Made by a program: the position numbers and the translations under genes. Positions 1 to 8,384 of a DNA stretch of 32,938 bases are shown here, one piece after another. The notes beneath the pieces are model-generated. The model was given only the letters and a program-made list of their open reading frames with translations. It was not told where the DNA came from and made no database searches. Every line of letters begins with the position of its first letter. Positions within the stretch are counted from its first letter, which is position 1. This DNA is from an uncultured Candidatus Saccharibacteria bacterium (GTDB taxonomy: Bacteria > Patescibacteriota > Saccharimonadia > Saccharimonadales > Saccharimonadaceae), in assembly GCA_946560015.1 (NCBI GenBank), contig CAMNUC010000006.1:1-32938 (forward strand), read 5' to 3'.

Positions 1-1887
1 GAGGCTGCCGCGGATTCTCTTAAACACGAGTTAGCTGAGCTTGAAAAAGCCTTCCCGGATTTAATTACCCCAGATTCGCCAACTCAGCGTGTAGCCGGCA
101 AGCCACTTGACAAGTTTGAAAAAGTTACTCATGCCGAACGCATGATCTCACTCACGGATGTCTTTTCAGAAGACGAGATTCGCGATTGGATTAATAGCAA
201 TGAAAAATTAGCTGGCAGAATCACAGAGTTCTTTACCGATATTAAGATGGACGGCTTGGCTTGTGCTCTGCACTATGAAAATGGGATATTCGTACAGGCA
301 GTTACGCGTGGTGACGGTCTAGTGGGTGAAGATGTTACGATGAATGTGCGCACAATTGAAAATGTTCCACTCAGTATCTCGGAAAAAGGGCATGTTGAGG
401 TGCGTGGAGAAATCGTAATTTTCAAGAAAGACTTTGATGAACTCAACGCAAAACAAGAACGCGCTGGCGAAAAGCCTTTTGCTAATCCGCGCAACTTAGC
501 CGCAGGTAGTATTCGTCAACTTGATCCAAAAGTTGCCGCTAGCCGCAAATTGAAGTTCATGGCATATGACCTAGTGTCACCTAACCTACCCAAAAATAAC
601 GCAGCCTACACCAAACTTAGAGAGCTTGGTTTTCGTACTAGCGGTGAAGATAAAGTCTTCACAAAAGTCGAGGATGTCTTTCGGGAGATTAAGCATCTAG
701 AAGAATATCGTAAGACTTTGCCTTTTAATACGGATGGCATAGTAATTAAAATTAATGACCGCAAGATCTATCAGAGACTTGGTATTGTCGGCAAAACCCC
801 GCGTGGTGCGGTGGCCTTTAAATTCCCAGCTGAGGAGAATACTTCTATTGTAAAGGATATCGTTATCTCAATTGGCCGTACTGGTGCAGCTACGCCGGTT
901 GCGATTTTTGATCCTGTCCAACTTGCCGGCAGCACAGTCAAGCACGCTAGCCTGCACAACGCAGATGAAATTAAACGCCTTGATGTGCGTATTGGTGATA
1001 CGGTGATTGTATATAAAGCCGGCGATATTATCCCGCAAATTAAAGAAGTTCTTAAAAGCTTACGGCCAAAAGATACGACGGAATTTAATTATGAACAAGC
1101 CCTGAAACTACAGTACCCAGAGCTAGAATTTGAGCGTCCGGAAGGTGAAGCCGTCTACCGCGTGAAAGGCGAAAATTCAGATCTCATATTAAAACGTACT
1201 ATTGAATATTATGCGTCAAAGCCTGCGCTTAATATTGATGGACTTGGCGAAAAGAATGTTGTCGCACTAGTAGATTCAGGGCTCGTCAAGGGCATCCCAG
1301 ACCTTTATCGTCTCAAAAGCTCACGCCTAATGCAACTAGAGCGTTTTGGCGAATTATCCGCCCAAAACTTAGTCCAAGCCATCACCAATAGTAAGCAACC
1401 GCAGCTTAATAAATTCATTACCGCCCTTGGCATTCGACATGTTGGTGCGCAAACCGCCGCCACCCTGGCTCGTGGGTTTAAGGATATTGAAAAGCTTGCT
1501 AACGCTACCGAGTCACAATTGCTCGAGATGCAAGATATTGGTAAAGTCGTTGCAGAATCAATTTTAGCCTATTTCGCTGATGAGGATAATCTTAAGATGC
1601 TCCGAGAACTAAAAGAGCTAGGGGTGAGGCCCGAGGTAGTGAGCGTACAAGGTCTACCATTGGTTGGCAAAAGCTATGTCGTAACAGGCACTCTTGCAAG
1701 CATGGGGCGTGAGGAGGCTGAAGACAGGCTCCGTGCGCATGGAGCAACGGTAACTAGCGGTGTCACTAAAAATACCACAGCTTTGATTGCTGGAGAAAAA
1801 CCTGGTAAAAGCAAAACTGAAAAAGCTACTAAACTCGGTATCGCCGTAATTAGCGAAACAGACTTATTGCAGCTAATTAGCCCATAA
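1..1887 (+). CDS. ligA: NAD-dependent DNA ligase LigA (5' end outside window)
   Basis: LigA seals nicks in duplex DNA using NAD+ in replication and repair. The frame is open from base 1, so the start and most of the N-terminal Ia domain lie upstream; the ATG at 142 is internal (residues just before it read SPTQRVAGKPLDKF, a conserved LigA stretch). The adenylated lysine is in KMDG (codon 244-246), followed by the nucleotidyltransferase and OB domains, the helix-hairpin-helix region (roughly 1380-1600) and a C-terminal BRCT domain (about 1655-1880). Oddity: the Cys4 zinc finger between OB and HhH has no cysteine. The usual CPxCG and RCxNxxCPAQ are replaced by YPELE and RVKGENSDLI (about 1117-1180), while flanking GEAVYR and the IDGLG segment are normal. 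The visible part contains a single Cys. The identification is secure. Confidence 0.97.
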   Translation, partial: EAAADSLKHELAELEKAFPDLITPDSPTQRVAGKPLDKFEKVTHAERMISLTDVFSEDEIRDWINSNEKLAGRITEFFTDIKMDGLACALHYENGIFVQAVTRGDGLVGEDVTMNVRTIENVPLSISEKGHVEVRGEIVIFKKDFDELNAKQERAGEKPFANPRNLAAGSIRQLDPKVAASRKLKFMAYDLVSPNLPKNNAAYTKLRELGFRTSGEDKVFTKVEDVFREIKHLEEYRKTLPFNTDGIVIKINDRKIYQRLGIVGKTPRGAVAFKFPAEENTSIVKDIVISIGRTGAATPVAIFDPVQLAGSTVKHASLHNADEIKRLDVRIGDTVIVYKAGDIIPQIKEVLKSLRPKDTTEFNYEQALKLQYPELEFERPEGEAVYRVKGENSDLILKRTIEYYASKPALNIDGLGEKNVVALVDSGLVKGIPDLYRLKSSRLMQLERFGELSAQNLVQAITNSKQPQLNKFITALGIRHVGAQTAATLARGFKDIEKLANATESQLLEMQDIGKVVAESILAYFADEDNLKMLRELKELGVRPEVVSVQGLPLVGKSYVVTGTLASMGREEAEDRLRAHGATVTSGVTKNTTALIAGEKPGKSKTEKATKLGIAVISETDLLQLISP

Positions 1888-1907
1888 AACTTAGCAGCAA
1901 AATAAAA

Positions 1908-1931
1908 GAGGCGTACCGGTTGGTGCGCCTC
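1908..1931 (-). terminator. Intrinsic terminator between convergent genes
   Basis: The arms GAGGCGTACC and GGTGCGCCTC pair over 10 bp with one G-T wobble. Read on the minus strand the hairpin is followed by TTTTATTTT, so it best terminates the minus-strand JAMM gene. The plus side has only a weak T run, so termination of ligA here is less certain. Confidence 0.8.
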
Positions 1932-1939
1932 GTATTTCG

Positions 1940-2896
1940 TTAGAAGACTAAAAAATCCCAAGCTAAAGCAGAGAAAGGCCTCGTCGCTATTGATGACGTC
2001 AAAGCCGCGTCGGGCTCTCTAGATTCCGGCTCCGGCGGCGCTACATTCGTCATGGCTTCTTCATCCAGCTTTGTCGTGAAGGCTCCATGCGGGAGAAAAA
2101 TCTTCGGGTTCGTCGCATCAAACTCATCCGTTACGTATCGATGATACTCCATCTGGAATTTCTCCGCTACATCCAACATTGTATGGTGCGAATTCCATAA
2201 GCCGATGTCGATCCATACCAGTTGCTCGGGATCTTCTTTCACTGACTTCCATACCTCATAATCACAAAACCATTTCAGGCTGCCATCATCGGTAGGGAAT
2301 TCTTCAATTGCCAAAAGTGCTTTGGTACTCGGGCGATAGGTTTCGAAGAATGCATCAGAATAAGCCACATAGTAATTATGTCGCTCCGTCCAATAATCAT
2401 TCATCGCAGTTGGCTCACCCCAGCCCGCGTCGGTTTGCTCAAGCGTATAAATGTATTCATCGCTGATTATCATCGTCCGTTCAAACTCATTCTCGGCGGC
2501 TGATTTGAGATCCTGGCCAGAAAACGCTGAGCCACTAGGGTGGTTATGGATAAAAAGTGTTCCTCCATCTTTAGTAAAATCGGTACGCATGGAATGGGTA
2601 GTATAAACTTTCGTCTCCATATTGCTGGTCACTTCAAACGCTTTTTGCCCGTTCTGATAAAAGCCGCAGGCGAACTCGATTTCTTTACCGCGCAAAGCGC
2701 GAATAATTTCGGCAAGAGTGTCACCATTATCAGTAGGATAAATTGGCTGAGTTTTGCTCAAGGACGCGGGTGAGCTGGACTCAGTTGACGCTGCGTAAGC
2801 TGCCGCAACTACTACATTGCTCGCACTCACAGTGGTAAACAATATCCACGCGAGTAATACGCTAAAGACTTTGCTAATAACTTTACTCTTTTGCAT
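1940..2896 (-). CDS. Exported JAMM/MPN-motif protein, function unknown
   Basis: A 318-residue protein with a signal peptide or N-terminal anchor (basic start, then hydrophobic residues about 7-37 ending in an Ala-rich stretch). The start was set at the third in-frame ATG, because GGAGGTG sits 6-7 nt before it; the two upstream ATGs lie before or within that site. Residues 117-129 read HNHPSGSAFSGQD, matching the JAMM zinc signature HxHP..SxxD, with a candidate upstream Glu at E74 (KEIEF). This arrangement resembles RadC and other JAMM metallopeptidase-fold proteins, but RadC is cytoplasmic and the rest of this protein (about 150-318) is not recognised. Inference: a zinc-dependent hydrolase or isopeptidase acting outside the membrane. 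It is monocistronic, divergent from uvrB and convergent with ligA. Confidence 0.75.
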   Translation of the reverse strand: MQKSKVISKVFSVLLAWILFTTVSASNVVVAAAYAASTESSSPASLSKTQPIYPTDNGDTLAEIIRALRGKEIEFACGFYQNGQKAFEVTSNMETKVYTTHSMRTDFTKDGGTLFIHNHPSGSAFSGQDLKSAAENEFERTMIISDEYIYTLEQTDAGWGEPTAMNDYWTERHNYYVAYSDAFFETYRPSTKALLAIEEFPTDDGSLKWFCDYEVWKSVKEDPEQLVWIDIGLWNSHHTMLDVAEKFQMEYHRYVTDEFDATNPKIFLPHGAFTTKLDEEAMTNVAPPEPESREPDAALTSSIATRPFSALAWDFLVF

Positions 2897-3096
2897 GAAA
2901 AACACCTCCATTATCTCGCGCAAAAGACTACTTGGTTGCCTTCTAACTCACTATATCTTAAAGTACGCGACGCCCCGGCAACGTCGAATACGGTATAGCC
3001 TTGTTTTATCACAAACTTTTTCACACAACAAGACTTGACAATACAAGCAACTAACATACCATTAAGTAAAAGACGAATATTATTATCAAATTATAC

Positions 3097-3102
3097 TATA
3101 AT
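3097..3102 (+). promoter_or_regulatory. -10 box giving leaderless uvrB mRNA
   Basis: TATAAT ends 7 nt before the uvrB ATG, within a very AT-rich stretch (an overlapping TATACT is at 3092-3097). Transcription would start at or next to the start codon, and no Shine-Dalgarno lies between. No good -35 is seen at the standard distance. Confidence 0.6.
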
Positions 3103-3109
3103 ATAATAT

Positions 3110-5200
3110 ATGCCCAAGTTCGAACTAGTTTCCAAATACCAGCCTACCGGCGATCAGCCTCAAGCTATCGCTCAGCTTGCTGCTGGGCTAGATGCTAATG
3201 TCCGCGAGCAGACTTTGCTTGGCGTGACTGGCTCCGGCAAAACTTTCACCATGGCAAACTTGATTCAACACTATCAACGCCCTACTTTAATTCTTGCGCA
3301 CAATAAGACTCTTGCCGCTCAACTATACTCAGAGTTCCGAGAGTTTTTCCCTAAGAATGAAGTACATTATTTCGTTTCTTACTTCGATTATTATCAACCG
3401 GAAGCCTATATCGCCTCCACGGATACTTATATTGAGAAAGATTCCGCCATCAATGAAGAAATTGATCGCTTGCGTCACGCTGCTACCGTCGCACTCTTGA
3501 CACGCCCTGATACGATTGTGGTTGCGTCGGTCTCCTGTATCTATGGTATTGGCTCGCCAGATCATTACACCGAGATGTCGTTGCCGCTCATGAAGCAAGA
3601 TGGGCGTTGGACGGTCATCGGTAAGGACGCTCTTACCAGCATCCTCGCACAAGCCTCTCCCGACACTATGCCAAACGCTCCGCTCATCAATGTTAGCACA
3701 CAAAGCGATAATTCGCTTAGCCAGCAGAACTTCATCATTTACCTAATCGCCATGCAGTATCATCGCAATGACCTTGCCTTTGAGCGTGGTAATTTCCGTG
3801 TTATGGGCGATACCATTGACCTATTTCCCGCCAGTGGGGAATGGGCCTACCGTTTTGAGTTTGGCTTTGATAACCTCGAAACGGTCCGCATTATTGACCC
3901 GCTCACCGGCGAAACTCGTGAAAAACCTGATCGTATCCATATCTTTCCGAATACACATTATGCTACGCCCAAAGATCAACTCACTCGCGCCATCGACGGC
4001 ATCAAAGCTGAGTTTGACCTGCGCATGAAATACTTTGAGAAGCACGAAAAATACCTCGAGGCTCAGCGCCTCAGCCAGCGCACCAAATACGATCTCGAAA
4101 TGCTCGAAGAAACTGGCTTCGTCAAGGGAATCGAAAATTACTCACGCCACCTCGACGGTCGCAAAGCTGGTGAGCCGCCTGCTACCTTAATCGATTTCTT
4201 CCCAGAAGATTTCTTGCTCCTCGTCGATGAAAGCCACATGACTTTGCCGCAGGTGCGCGGTATGTATAATGGCGACCACGCTCGTAAAGAGACTCTAGTA
4301 GAGTATGGTTTCCGTTTGCCGAGTGCATTAGACAACCGCCCGCTTATCTTTACTGAATTTCAAAGTCATATTAAACATGCAGTTTATGTTTCTGCTACCC
4401 CTGGTCCATACGAGCTTGAGCATTCTCCCGAGCCAGCCCAGCAGGTCATCCGCCCCACTGGCCTCCTTGACCCAGAGATTGAAGTACGCCCTTCTGAAGG
4501 TCAAATTGACAATCTCATGGAAGAAATCGACAAGCGTATTGCTAAAGGTCAGCGCACTCTCGTCACGACGCTCACTAAACGCATGGCCGAAGATCTCACA
4601 GACTACCTCAAAGAACGCGATGTTAAAGTCGCCTATATCCACTCCGACATTGATACTTTGGAGCGTGGTGACATCTTGCGCGATTTGCGCACTGGCGTCT
4701 ATGACGTACTAGTCGGTATTAACCTTCTACGCGAAGGGCTAGATCTTCCCGAAGTATCTTTGGTGGCGATTCTCGATGCTGATAAAGAAGGCTTTCTACG
4801 TTCCGAGAGTGCTCTCATCCAGACTATTGGCCGCGCCGCTCGCCATGTCGAGGGCCACGTCATTATGTATGCTGACAATATCACCGAAAGTATGCATAAA
4901 GCCATCGATGAAACCATGCGTCGCCGTGACATCCAGCAGGAGTACAATAAGAAGAACGGTATCGTTCCGCGTTCTGTCCAGAAAGAAATTGGCGCTGGTC
5001 TGCGCGCCATCATCCCGCAAAAAGAAGAAGCTACCAAGCTGGATCTCAAACGTATTCCGCCAGAGGAGATTCCTAGCCTTATCAAGGAGCTCCAATCTCA
5101 AATGCAGCTTGCTGCCGCTAACCTTGACTTCGAGCAGGCCGCCTTCCTCCGTGACCAAATAGCGGAGATTAAGGGCGAGGCCAGTAAGAAAAAGAAATGA
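3110..5200 (+). CDS. uvrB: Excinuclease ABC subunit UvrB
   Basis: The helicase-like damage-verification subunit of nucleotide excision repair: it is loaded by UvrA, opens DNA at the lesion and recruits UvrC. Complete at 696 residues (E. coli 673). Visible are Walker A GVTGSGKT (38-45), the beta-hairpin and following segment [15 protein letters not shown], the Walker B/DExx region [10 protein letters not shown], motif [14 protein letters not shown], and the C-terminal UVR motif (about 655-690) that contacts UvrC. The start is the ATG immediately after the -10 box, and the conserved [11 protein letters not shown] begins at residue 10. The stop overlaps the start of the next gene as ATGA. No convincing SOS box was identified. 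Confidence 0.98.
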   Translation: MPKFELVSKYQPTGDQPQAIAQLAAGLDANVREQTLLGVTGSGKTFTMANLIQHYQRPTLILAHNKTLAAQLYSEFREFFPKNEVHYFVSYFDYYQPEAYIASTDTYIEKDSAINEEIDRLRHAATVALLTRPDTIVVASVSCIYGIGSPDHYTEMSLPLMKQDGRWTVIGKDALTSILAQASPDTMPNAPLINVSTQSDNSLSQQNFIIYLIAMQYHRNDLAFERGNFRVMGDTIDLFPASGEWAYRFEFGFDNLETVRIIDPLTGETREKPDRIHIFPNTHYATPKDQLTRAIDGIKAEFDLRMKYFEKHEKYLEAQRLSQRTKYDLEMLEETGFVKGIENYSRHLDGRKAGEPPATLIDFFPEDFLLLVDESHMTLPQVRGMYNGDHARKETLVEYGFRLPSALDNRPLIFTEFQSHIKHAVYVSATPGPYELEHSPEPAQQVIRPTGLLDPEIEVRPSEGQIDNLMEEIDKRIAKGQRTLVTTLTKRMAEDLTDYLKERDVKVAYIHSDIDTLERGDILRDLRTGVYDVLVGINLLREGLDLPEVSLVAILDADKEGFLRSESALIQTIGRAARHVEGHVIMYADNITESMHKAIDETMRRRDIQQEYNKKNGIVPRSVQKEIGAGLRAIIPQKEEATKLDLKRIPPEEIPSLIKELQSQMQLAAANLDFEQAAFLRDQIAEIKGEASKKKK

Positions 5201-5841
5201 TTAAACATCTGCCCAAATTCGCCATTGTGTCACTTACTATCATAATCATTGGGGTCCCCTACGGTTTGTATATCATTCCACACCGCCAATACTCTAATGC
5301 TGATTTTGGCATAGAAACTTACCAAAGCTCTCGTGACCAAGACGCTGATGGTATTGACGACCAGACCGATATTCTCGAGAGCGCCCGCGCCTATCTCGCC
5401 ACCAAGCCCAAGTATAAAAGTATTTACTATGCCACCGGCTATCCCGATGACAACCATGGCGTCTGCACTGATGTCGTAGCTTTTGCCCTAAAGGGCGCTG
5501 GCTATGACCTGCGTGAATTACTTGATGCTGACATCGAGGCTAGCCCTTCTGCCTACGATATCGAAGTCCCCGATAAGAACATCGATTTTCGTCGCGTCAA
5601 AAACCTCCAGGTCTGGTTCTCACGCCACGCCCAGAGTCTTACTACCGACACTAGTCAAATCTCCGAATGGCAAGGCGGCGACATTGTTGTCTTTCCAGAT
5701 CATATCGGCCTCATCTCCAACCACCGCACCAGGGAAGGTAAACCTTTCCTGATTCACCACTACAGCCCCTTTCAGGTTACCTACGAAGAGGACGTGCTTG
5801 ACCGCTACGGTCAGATCATTGGGCATTTTCGCATGAGCTAA
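5197..5841 (+). CDS. DUF1287-family membrane-anchored protein
   Basis: A 214-residue protein with one N-terminal hydrophobic segment (about 8-27), so probably anchored with its domain outside the membrane. The rest matches DUF1287: GVCTDVV with Cys90, [14 protein letters not shown] (129-141), [15 protein letters not shown] (about 160-174, His169) and a C-terminal GHFRMS. The Cys...His order resembles NlpC/P60-like papain folds, so a cell-wall or amidase role is possible, but the family has no firmly known activity. It overlaps uvrB by ATGA and is therefore translationally coupled to it; a functional link to repair is not evident. Confidence 0.85.
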   Translation: MIKHLPKFAIVSLTIIIIGVPYGLYIIPHRQYSNADFGIETYQSSRDQDADGIDDQTDILESARAYLATKPKYKSIYYATGYPDDNHGVCTDVVAFALKGAGYDLRELLDADIEASPSAYDIEVPDKNIDFRRVKNLQVWFSRHAQSLTTDTSQISEWQGGDIVVFPDHIGLISNHRTREGKPFLIHHYSPFQVTYEEDVLDRYGQIIGHFRMS

Positions 5842-5960
5842 TCCCAGTTCCAGCCTCTAGAGCATCATTGCAATTATTACCCCGCAGCTACCTTCTCAAC
5901 GAAAACCGCCCTAGCTGGTACAAGGATCCTTGCCAAATCCCTCAAAATCCAAAATAACCA

Positions 5961-5989
5961 TTGACATTTTGGGAAATGTGTGCTACAAT
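5961..5989 (+). promoter_or_regulatory. Near-consensus promoter with extended -10
   Basis: TTGACA (5961-5966), 17-nt spacer, TACAAT (5984-5989). The spacer ends in TGTGC, giving an extended -10. It belongs to a set of similar promoters at 6854, 14557-14585 (minus) and 29955, plus a weaker relative at 31023. Confidence 0.85.
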
Positions 5990-5995
5990 GGAAGT

Positions 5996-6086
5996 ATAGG
6001 GTGTAAACGTACCCCTAGCACCTATCTATTTTTATAGAGAATTTAGCGATTCTTAATTCTGTCATTTTTGAAGGAGGAATTCTGTT
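5996..6086 (+). promoter_or_regulatory. Structured 5' leader of the 6087 gene
   Basis: About 90 nt lie between the predicted transcription start and the ATG, unlike the leaderless housekeeping genes nearby. ATAGGGTG (5996-6003) can pair with CACCTAT (6019-6025) with one bulged G; a competing GGGT/ACCC pairing overlaps it. A strong Shine-Dalgarno AAGGAGG is at 6071-6077. No known riboswitch class is recognised. Confidence 0.45.
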
Positions 6087-6737
6087 ATGAACCCTAATGT
6101 CACTCTCTCGGCGCTCCTGAATAAGGCGAAACGCGCTGGCTCATCCGAAGATACCGCACTCCAGGAAGCCTTAGGATCCCACCTGTCCACCCTCAAAAGC
6201 TACGGTTTCGACGCGTCATTGGAGGATACTACTTTTGGTCCGATGATATCCATCGCCAAAGACAACGAATCCTATATGAATGAGGCTTTCGTGCTGAGCT
6301 GGGATTCTGTCGCAAAGGTAGCTCGCCTTACTGAGCAGGCTTGCTTCTGCGCTGAGCTGCATGAGCTGATGCCTCGTATGGCATTGCTGGGTTGGACTGT
6401 ATCCCACAGCGATATAGCCTCCAATTCGAGACTGAGCGTCAACATCCAATATCGCGACGGTCTGGCGACCGATTATAGCCCTACTTATACAGATCTTCTC
6501 AAAATCCGTCGCACCCTGGATGTCGCCGAGGTAGACTACGTCATCGCCACCGCCATGCCGCTCTTCAAGAAGTTGGGGTGGGAGCTCAAGTACTGCAAGG
6601 ACTGCTACGCCATCCTTGAAGCTGACAAGAAAAATCTCCACCATGTACCGTTCAACAGCCCCGATGTCGCCCATAAAGTCGTCGCTGCCGCCCGCGCTCA
6701 GAAAGAGGCAAATCACATTGCCGAAGAATTTTGCTAA
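6087..6737 (+). CDS. Unrecognised 216-residue protein, single-gene unit
   Basis: I do not recognise the family. It is soluble, with no signal peptide or membrane segment, and appears mixed alpha/beta. Cysteines occur as CFC (about 92-94), CKDC (about 171-174) and the last residue; too few and too scattered to assign a metal site. The start is supported by AAGGAGG 9 nt upstream. It has its own strong promoter, a folded leader and a GC-rich intrinsic terminator, so it is an independent transcription unit and probably well expressed. It lies beside another orphan gene (6979) of identical design, suggesting a common regulon. Function unknown. Confidence 0.8.
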   Translation: MNPNVTLSALLNKAKRAGSSEDTALQEALGSHLSTLKSYGFDASLEDTTFGPMISIAKDNESYMNEAFVLSWDSVAKVARLTEQACFCAELHELMPRMALLGWTVSHSDIASNSRLSVNIQYRDGLATDYSPTYTDLLKIRRTLDVAEVDYVIATAMPLFKKLGWELKYCKDCYAILEADKKNLHHVPFNSPDVAHKVVAAARAQKEANHIAEEFC

Positions 6738-6745
6738 GCCTAAAC

Positions 6746-6769
6746 AAACCCCCGGTCCGCCGGGGGTTT
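6746..6769 (+). terminator. Intrinsic terminator of the 6087 gene
   Basis: AAACCCCCGG and CCGGGGGTTT form a perfect 10-bp stem with a TCCG loop, beginning 8 nt after the stop codon. The T run is short (TTTA). Confidence 0.85.
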
Positions 6770-6853
6770 ACCCTTGTCGAAGCCTATAATCGTGTAAATA
6801 AGAACTTTTACAAATCCATAGCATCAATCAACCAACCAAAAGCCAAAACAACC

Positions 6854-6882
6854 TTGACTTTATAGCTAAAGTGTGCTACAAT
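6854..6882 (+). promoter_or_regulatory. Strong extended -10 promoter
   Basis: TTGACT (6854-6859), 17-nt spacer ending GTGTGC, TACAAT (6877-6882). The segment AGTGTGCTACAAT is shared with the promoter of the minus-strand operon at 14.57 kb; the 5961 promoter has ATGTGTGCTACAAT. Confidence 0.85.
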
Positions 6883-6888
6883 AGAGAA

Positions 6889-6978
6889 ATAAGCCTCGCA
6901 GAGGTTCAATCTGTAGTGGCTTGGTACGCACCTTACAGGTAGTCTCAGTGAGGCAAAATCTTCAAAGGAGTGATCAAA
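6889..6978 (+). promoter_or_regulatory. Structured leader with alternative pairings
   Basis: GCCTC at 6893-6897 can pair with GAGGC at 6950-6954, closing the whole leader, or locally with GAGGT at 6901-6905; the two are mutually exclusive. Inside, CTGTAGTG (6911-6918) pairs with CAC...TACAG (6929-6938) with a 2-nt bulge. AAAGGAG follows at 6964-6970. The loop contains TGGTACGCACC, nearly repeated in the RNA at 31064-31073. Confidence 0.45.
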
Positions 6979-7434
6979 ATGGGTTGGATTCTCACCCATA
7001 GTACTTCAGAGTCCGCAGCGCTTGATCTGATGCAATCTCGGAGCAAGCCCCCGGTCGGTATCATCTTTATTGGCGGTAGCGACAACACCATCAAAACAAT
7101 TGCGACCGCTATCAGTAGCCGCAGTCTCAGCACCCGTCCCCACACAACCTACGACATTATCGCGTCTTCCGAGCTAGCATCTTTGCCGCAGGACATTTTT
7201 GAAGTCAATCATTTTGTAATCATCAACCTCCTCAGCGGTCTCAGCGGTAACCCCCGCTTCCGCCATGAGGTTGTTCGGGAGCTGCGTCAGCGTGGTGCTA
7301 AAAATGTCATCATGATCTGGATCAGGGGAAACCTCAAGAGTGACAACCTCGTCGCCTGTGCCATCGACGAAGCACTCCGCCAGAACCCGCCCACCGTTGA
7401 TGGTCTCGACTACCTTTTCACCCTGGAGCCCTAG
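6979..7434 (+). CDS. Unrecognised 151-residue protein, possible Rossmann-like fold
   Basis: I do not recognise the family. The start is the ATG at 6979, because AAAGGAG lies 8 nt before it; the in-frame GTG at 6970 overlaps that site. Hydrophobic strands VGIIFIGGS (about 26-34), HFVIINLLSG (about 79-88) and NVIMIWIRG (about 111-119), each followed by a small-residue turn and helix, suggest a doubly wound alpha/beta fold such as a flavodoxin- or receiver-like domain. No catalytic motif is identifiable. It is an independent unit with strong promoter, folded leader and terminator, placed just downstream of the similarly organised 6087 gene. Confidence 0.75.
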   Translation: MGWILTHSTSESAALDLMQSRSKPPVGIIFIGGSDNTIKTIATAISSRSLSTRPHTTYDIIASSELASLPQDIFEVNHFVIINLLSGLSGNPRFRHEVVRELRQRGAKNVIMIWIRGNLKSDNLVACAIDEALRQNPPTVDGLDYLFTLEP

Positions 7435-7444
7435 CTCCACAACA

Positions 7445-7468
7445 CCCCCGGCTTAGCCGGGGGCTTTT
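7445..7468 (+). terminator. Intrinsic terminator of the 6979 gene
   Basis: CCCCCGGC and GCCGGGGG form a perfect 8-bp stem around TTA, followed by CTTTT, 10 nt after the stop codon. Confidence 0.9.
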
Positions 7469-7518
7469 GCACCGCATAGCAGAACTAAAGCTAGTTGGCT
7501 AAGGCCTCTCCAACTATA

Positions 7519-7546
7519 AAAATCCCCCAGTTAACCGGGGGATTTT
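7519..7546 (-). terminator. Bidirectional terminator
   Basis: AAAATCCCCC (7519-7528) pairs with GGGGGATTTT (7537-7546). Both sides carry T runs when read outward. On the minus strand it serves the gene ending at 7610; on the plus strand it is a backup for the 6979 unit. Confidence 0.8.
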
Positions 7547-7609
7547 AAAGCATCGATGAAGGTATAGCCAATCATTAAGCGGGCGCAACTAGCGGTACTA
7601 AGCATGGCT

Positions 7610-8281
7610 TCAGGTTATGTCAGCGGGAAACTCCCACGCCTCTAACAACGCAAACTGTTCCGCTAGTTCTGTTCGGCGCTCTCTATCATTGGCCTCTCGG
7701 TAGGCCTGGTCTTTCCATTCTAGATAACCTAAGTCATCTTCCAGCTCCTTGAGAGATAGTTCGCAAAACGTATAGTATCGCACTGCGTTCTTTAGCTTGT
7801 ATGCCTTGCGGGATTCTAAAAACCCATCAGGCAAATATAACTCAGCTGAAAACAAGGTAATATCAAGCGTCAACCCTAACCCCGAAACTCGTTTCTGCAA
7901 GGATCTAAATTGCTCTACATATTGTCCCCACCTTTCAAAAACACATCGTAGCCCCCTTAAATATCCGTTCACATAATAATCGCCGTTAGGGTCAGTGTAT
8001 GCTACGGTTATTTGATGTAAATCCGAGTAGAGACATGATGGACGCTCCTGCCAAGTATAATCAGCCTCTCGACATTCAATCAAGCTTACTGCCTGATATC
8101 CGGTCGCTTGGCGGATTTTCTGGATCTCCCAGTTTACGGAGTCAATAGAGCTTTTCATCTCCTCAACCAATTTTTCGTAAGTAATTTCGCCATTACGGTA
8201 TAATCTCGCCATATATTCCATATGCATAAAGAAACCACTCTCTTTCCTGAAAATATCCTTCATCAACCTGATAATGTACAA
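7610..8281 (-). CDS. Unrecognised protein, about 205-223 residues
   Basis: I do not recognise the family. The protein is soluble, rich in Tyr, Glu and Arg, and largely helical in appearance, with no evident signal peptide or metal motif. The start is uncertain: 8281 gives the longest form, while ATGs at 8263 (MKDIFRKESG) and 8227 (MHMEYMARLYRNGEITYEKL) are possible, each with only a weak purine-rich site upstream. The segment from MHMEYM onward looks the most protein-like. It is monocistronic, divergent from the nucleotidyltransferase at 8385, and followed by a clear terminator on its own strand. Confidence 0.7.
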   Translation of the reverse strand: MYIIRLMKDIFRKESGFFMHMEYMARLYRNGEITYEKLVEEMKSSIDSVNWEIQKIRQATGYQAVSLIECREADYTWQERPSCLYSDLHQITVAYTDPNGDYYVNGYLRGLRCVFERWGQYVEQFRSLQKRVSGLGLTLDITLFSAELYLPDGFLESRKAYKLKNAVRYYTFCELSLKELEDDLGYLEWKDQAYREANDRERRTELAEQFALLEAWEFPADIT

Positions 8282-8333
8282 TCTTCTTCATATCTTACCA
8301 TAAAATACTATATGATGCAAGAGTATTGCGGTC

Positions 8334-8362
8334 TTTACTATTTACTAAAACTCAAGTATTAT
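8334..8362 (+). promoter_or_regulatory. Promoter of the 8385 gene
   Basis: TTTACT (8334-8339), 17-nt spacer, TATTAT (8357-8362), 22 nt before the start codon. Only a weak AAGG site lies in the short leader. Confidence 0.6.
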
Positions 8363-8384
8363 ACAAATAAGGTATTTAATCAAA

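Noticed and set aside
3117-3126. AGTTCGAACT palindrome at the start of uvrB, possible SOS/LexA site
   Set aside because: It lies inside the coding sequence (KFEL codons), is only 10 nt, and no LexA gene or second site is visible here.
4699-5162. Several 110-128-codon frames on both strands within uvrB
   Set aside because: They are out-of-frame shadows of a fully conserved gene with no start signals.
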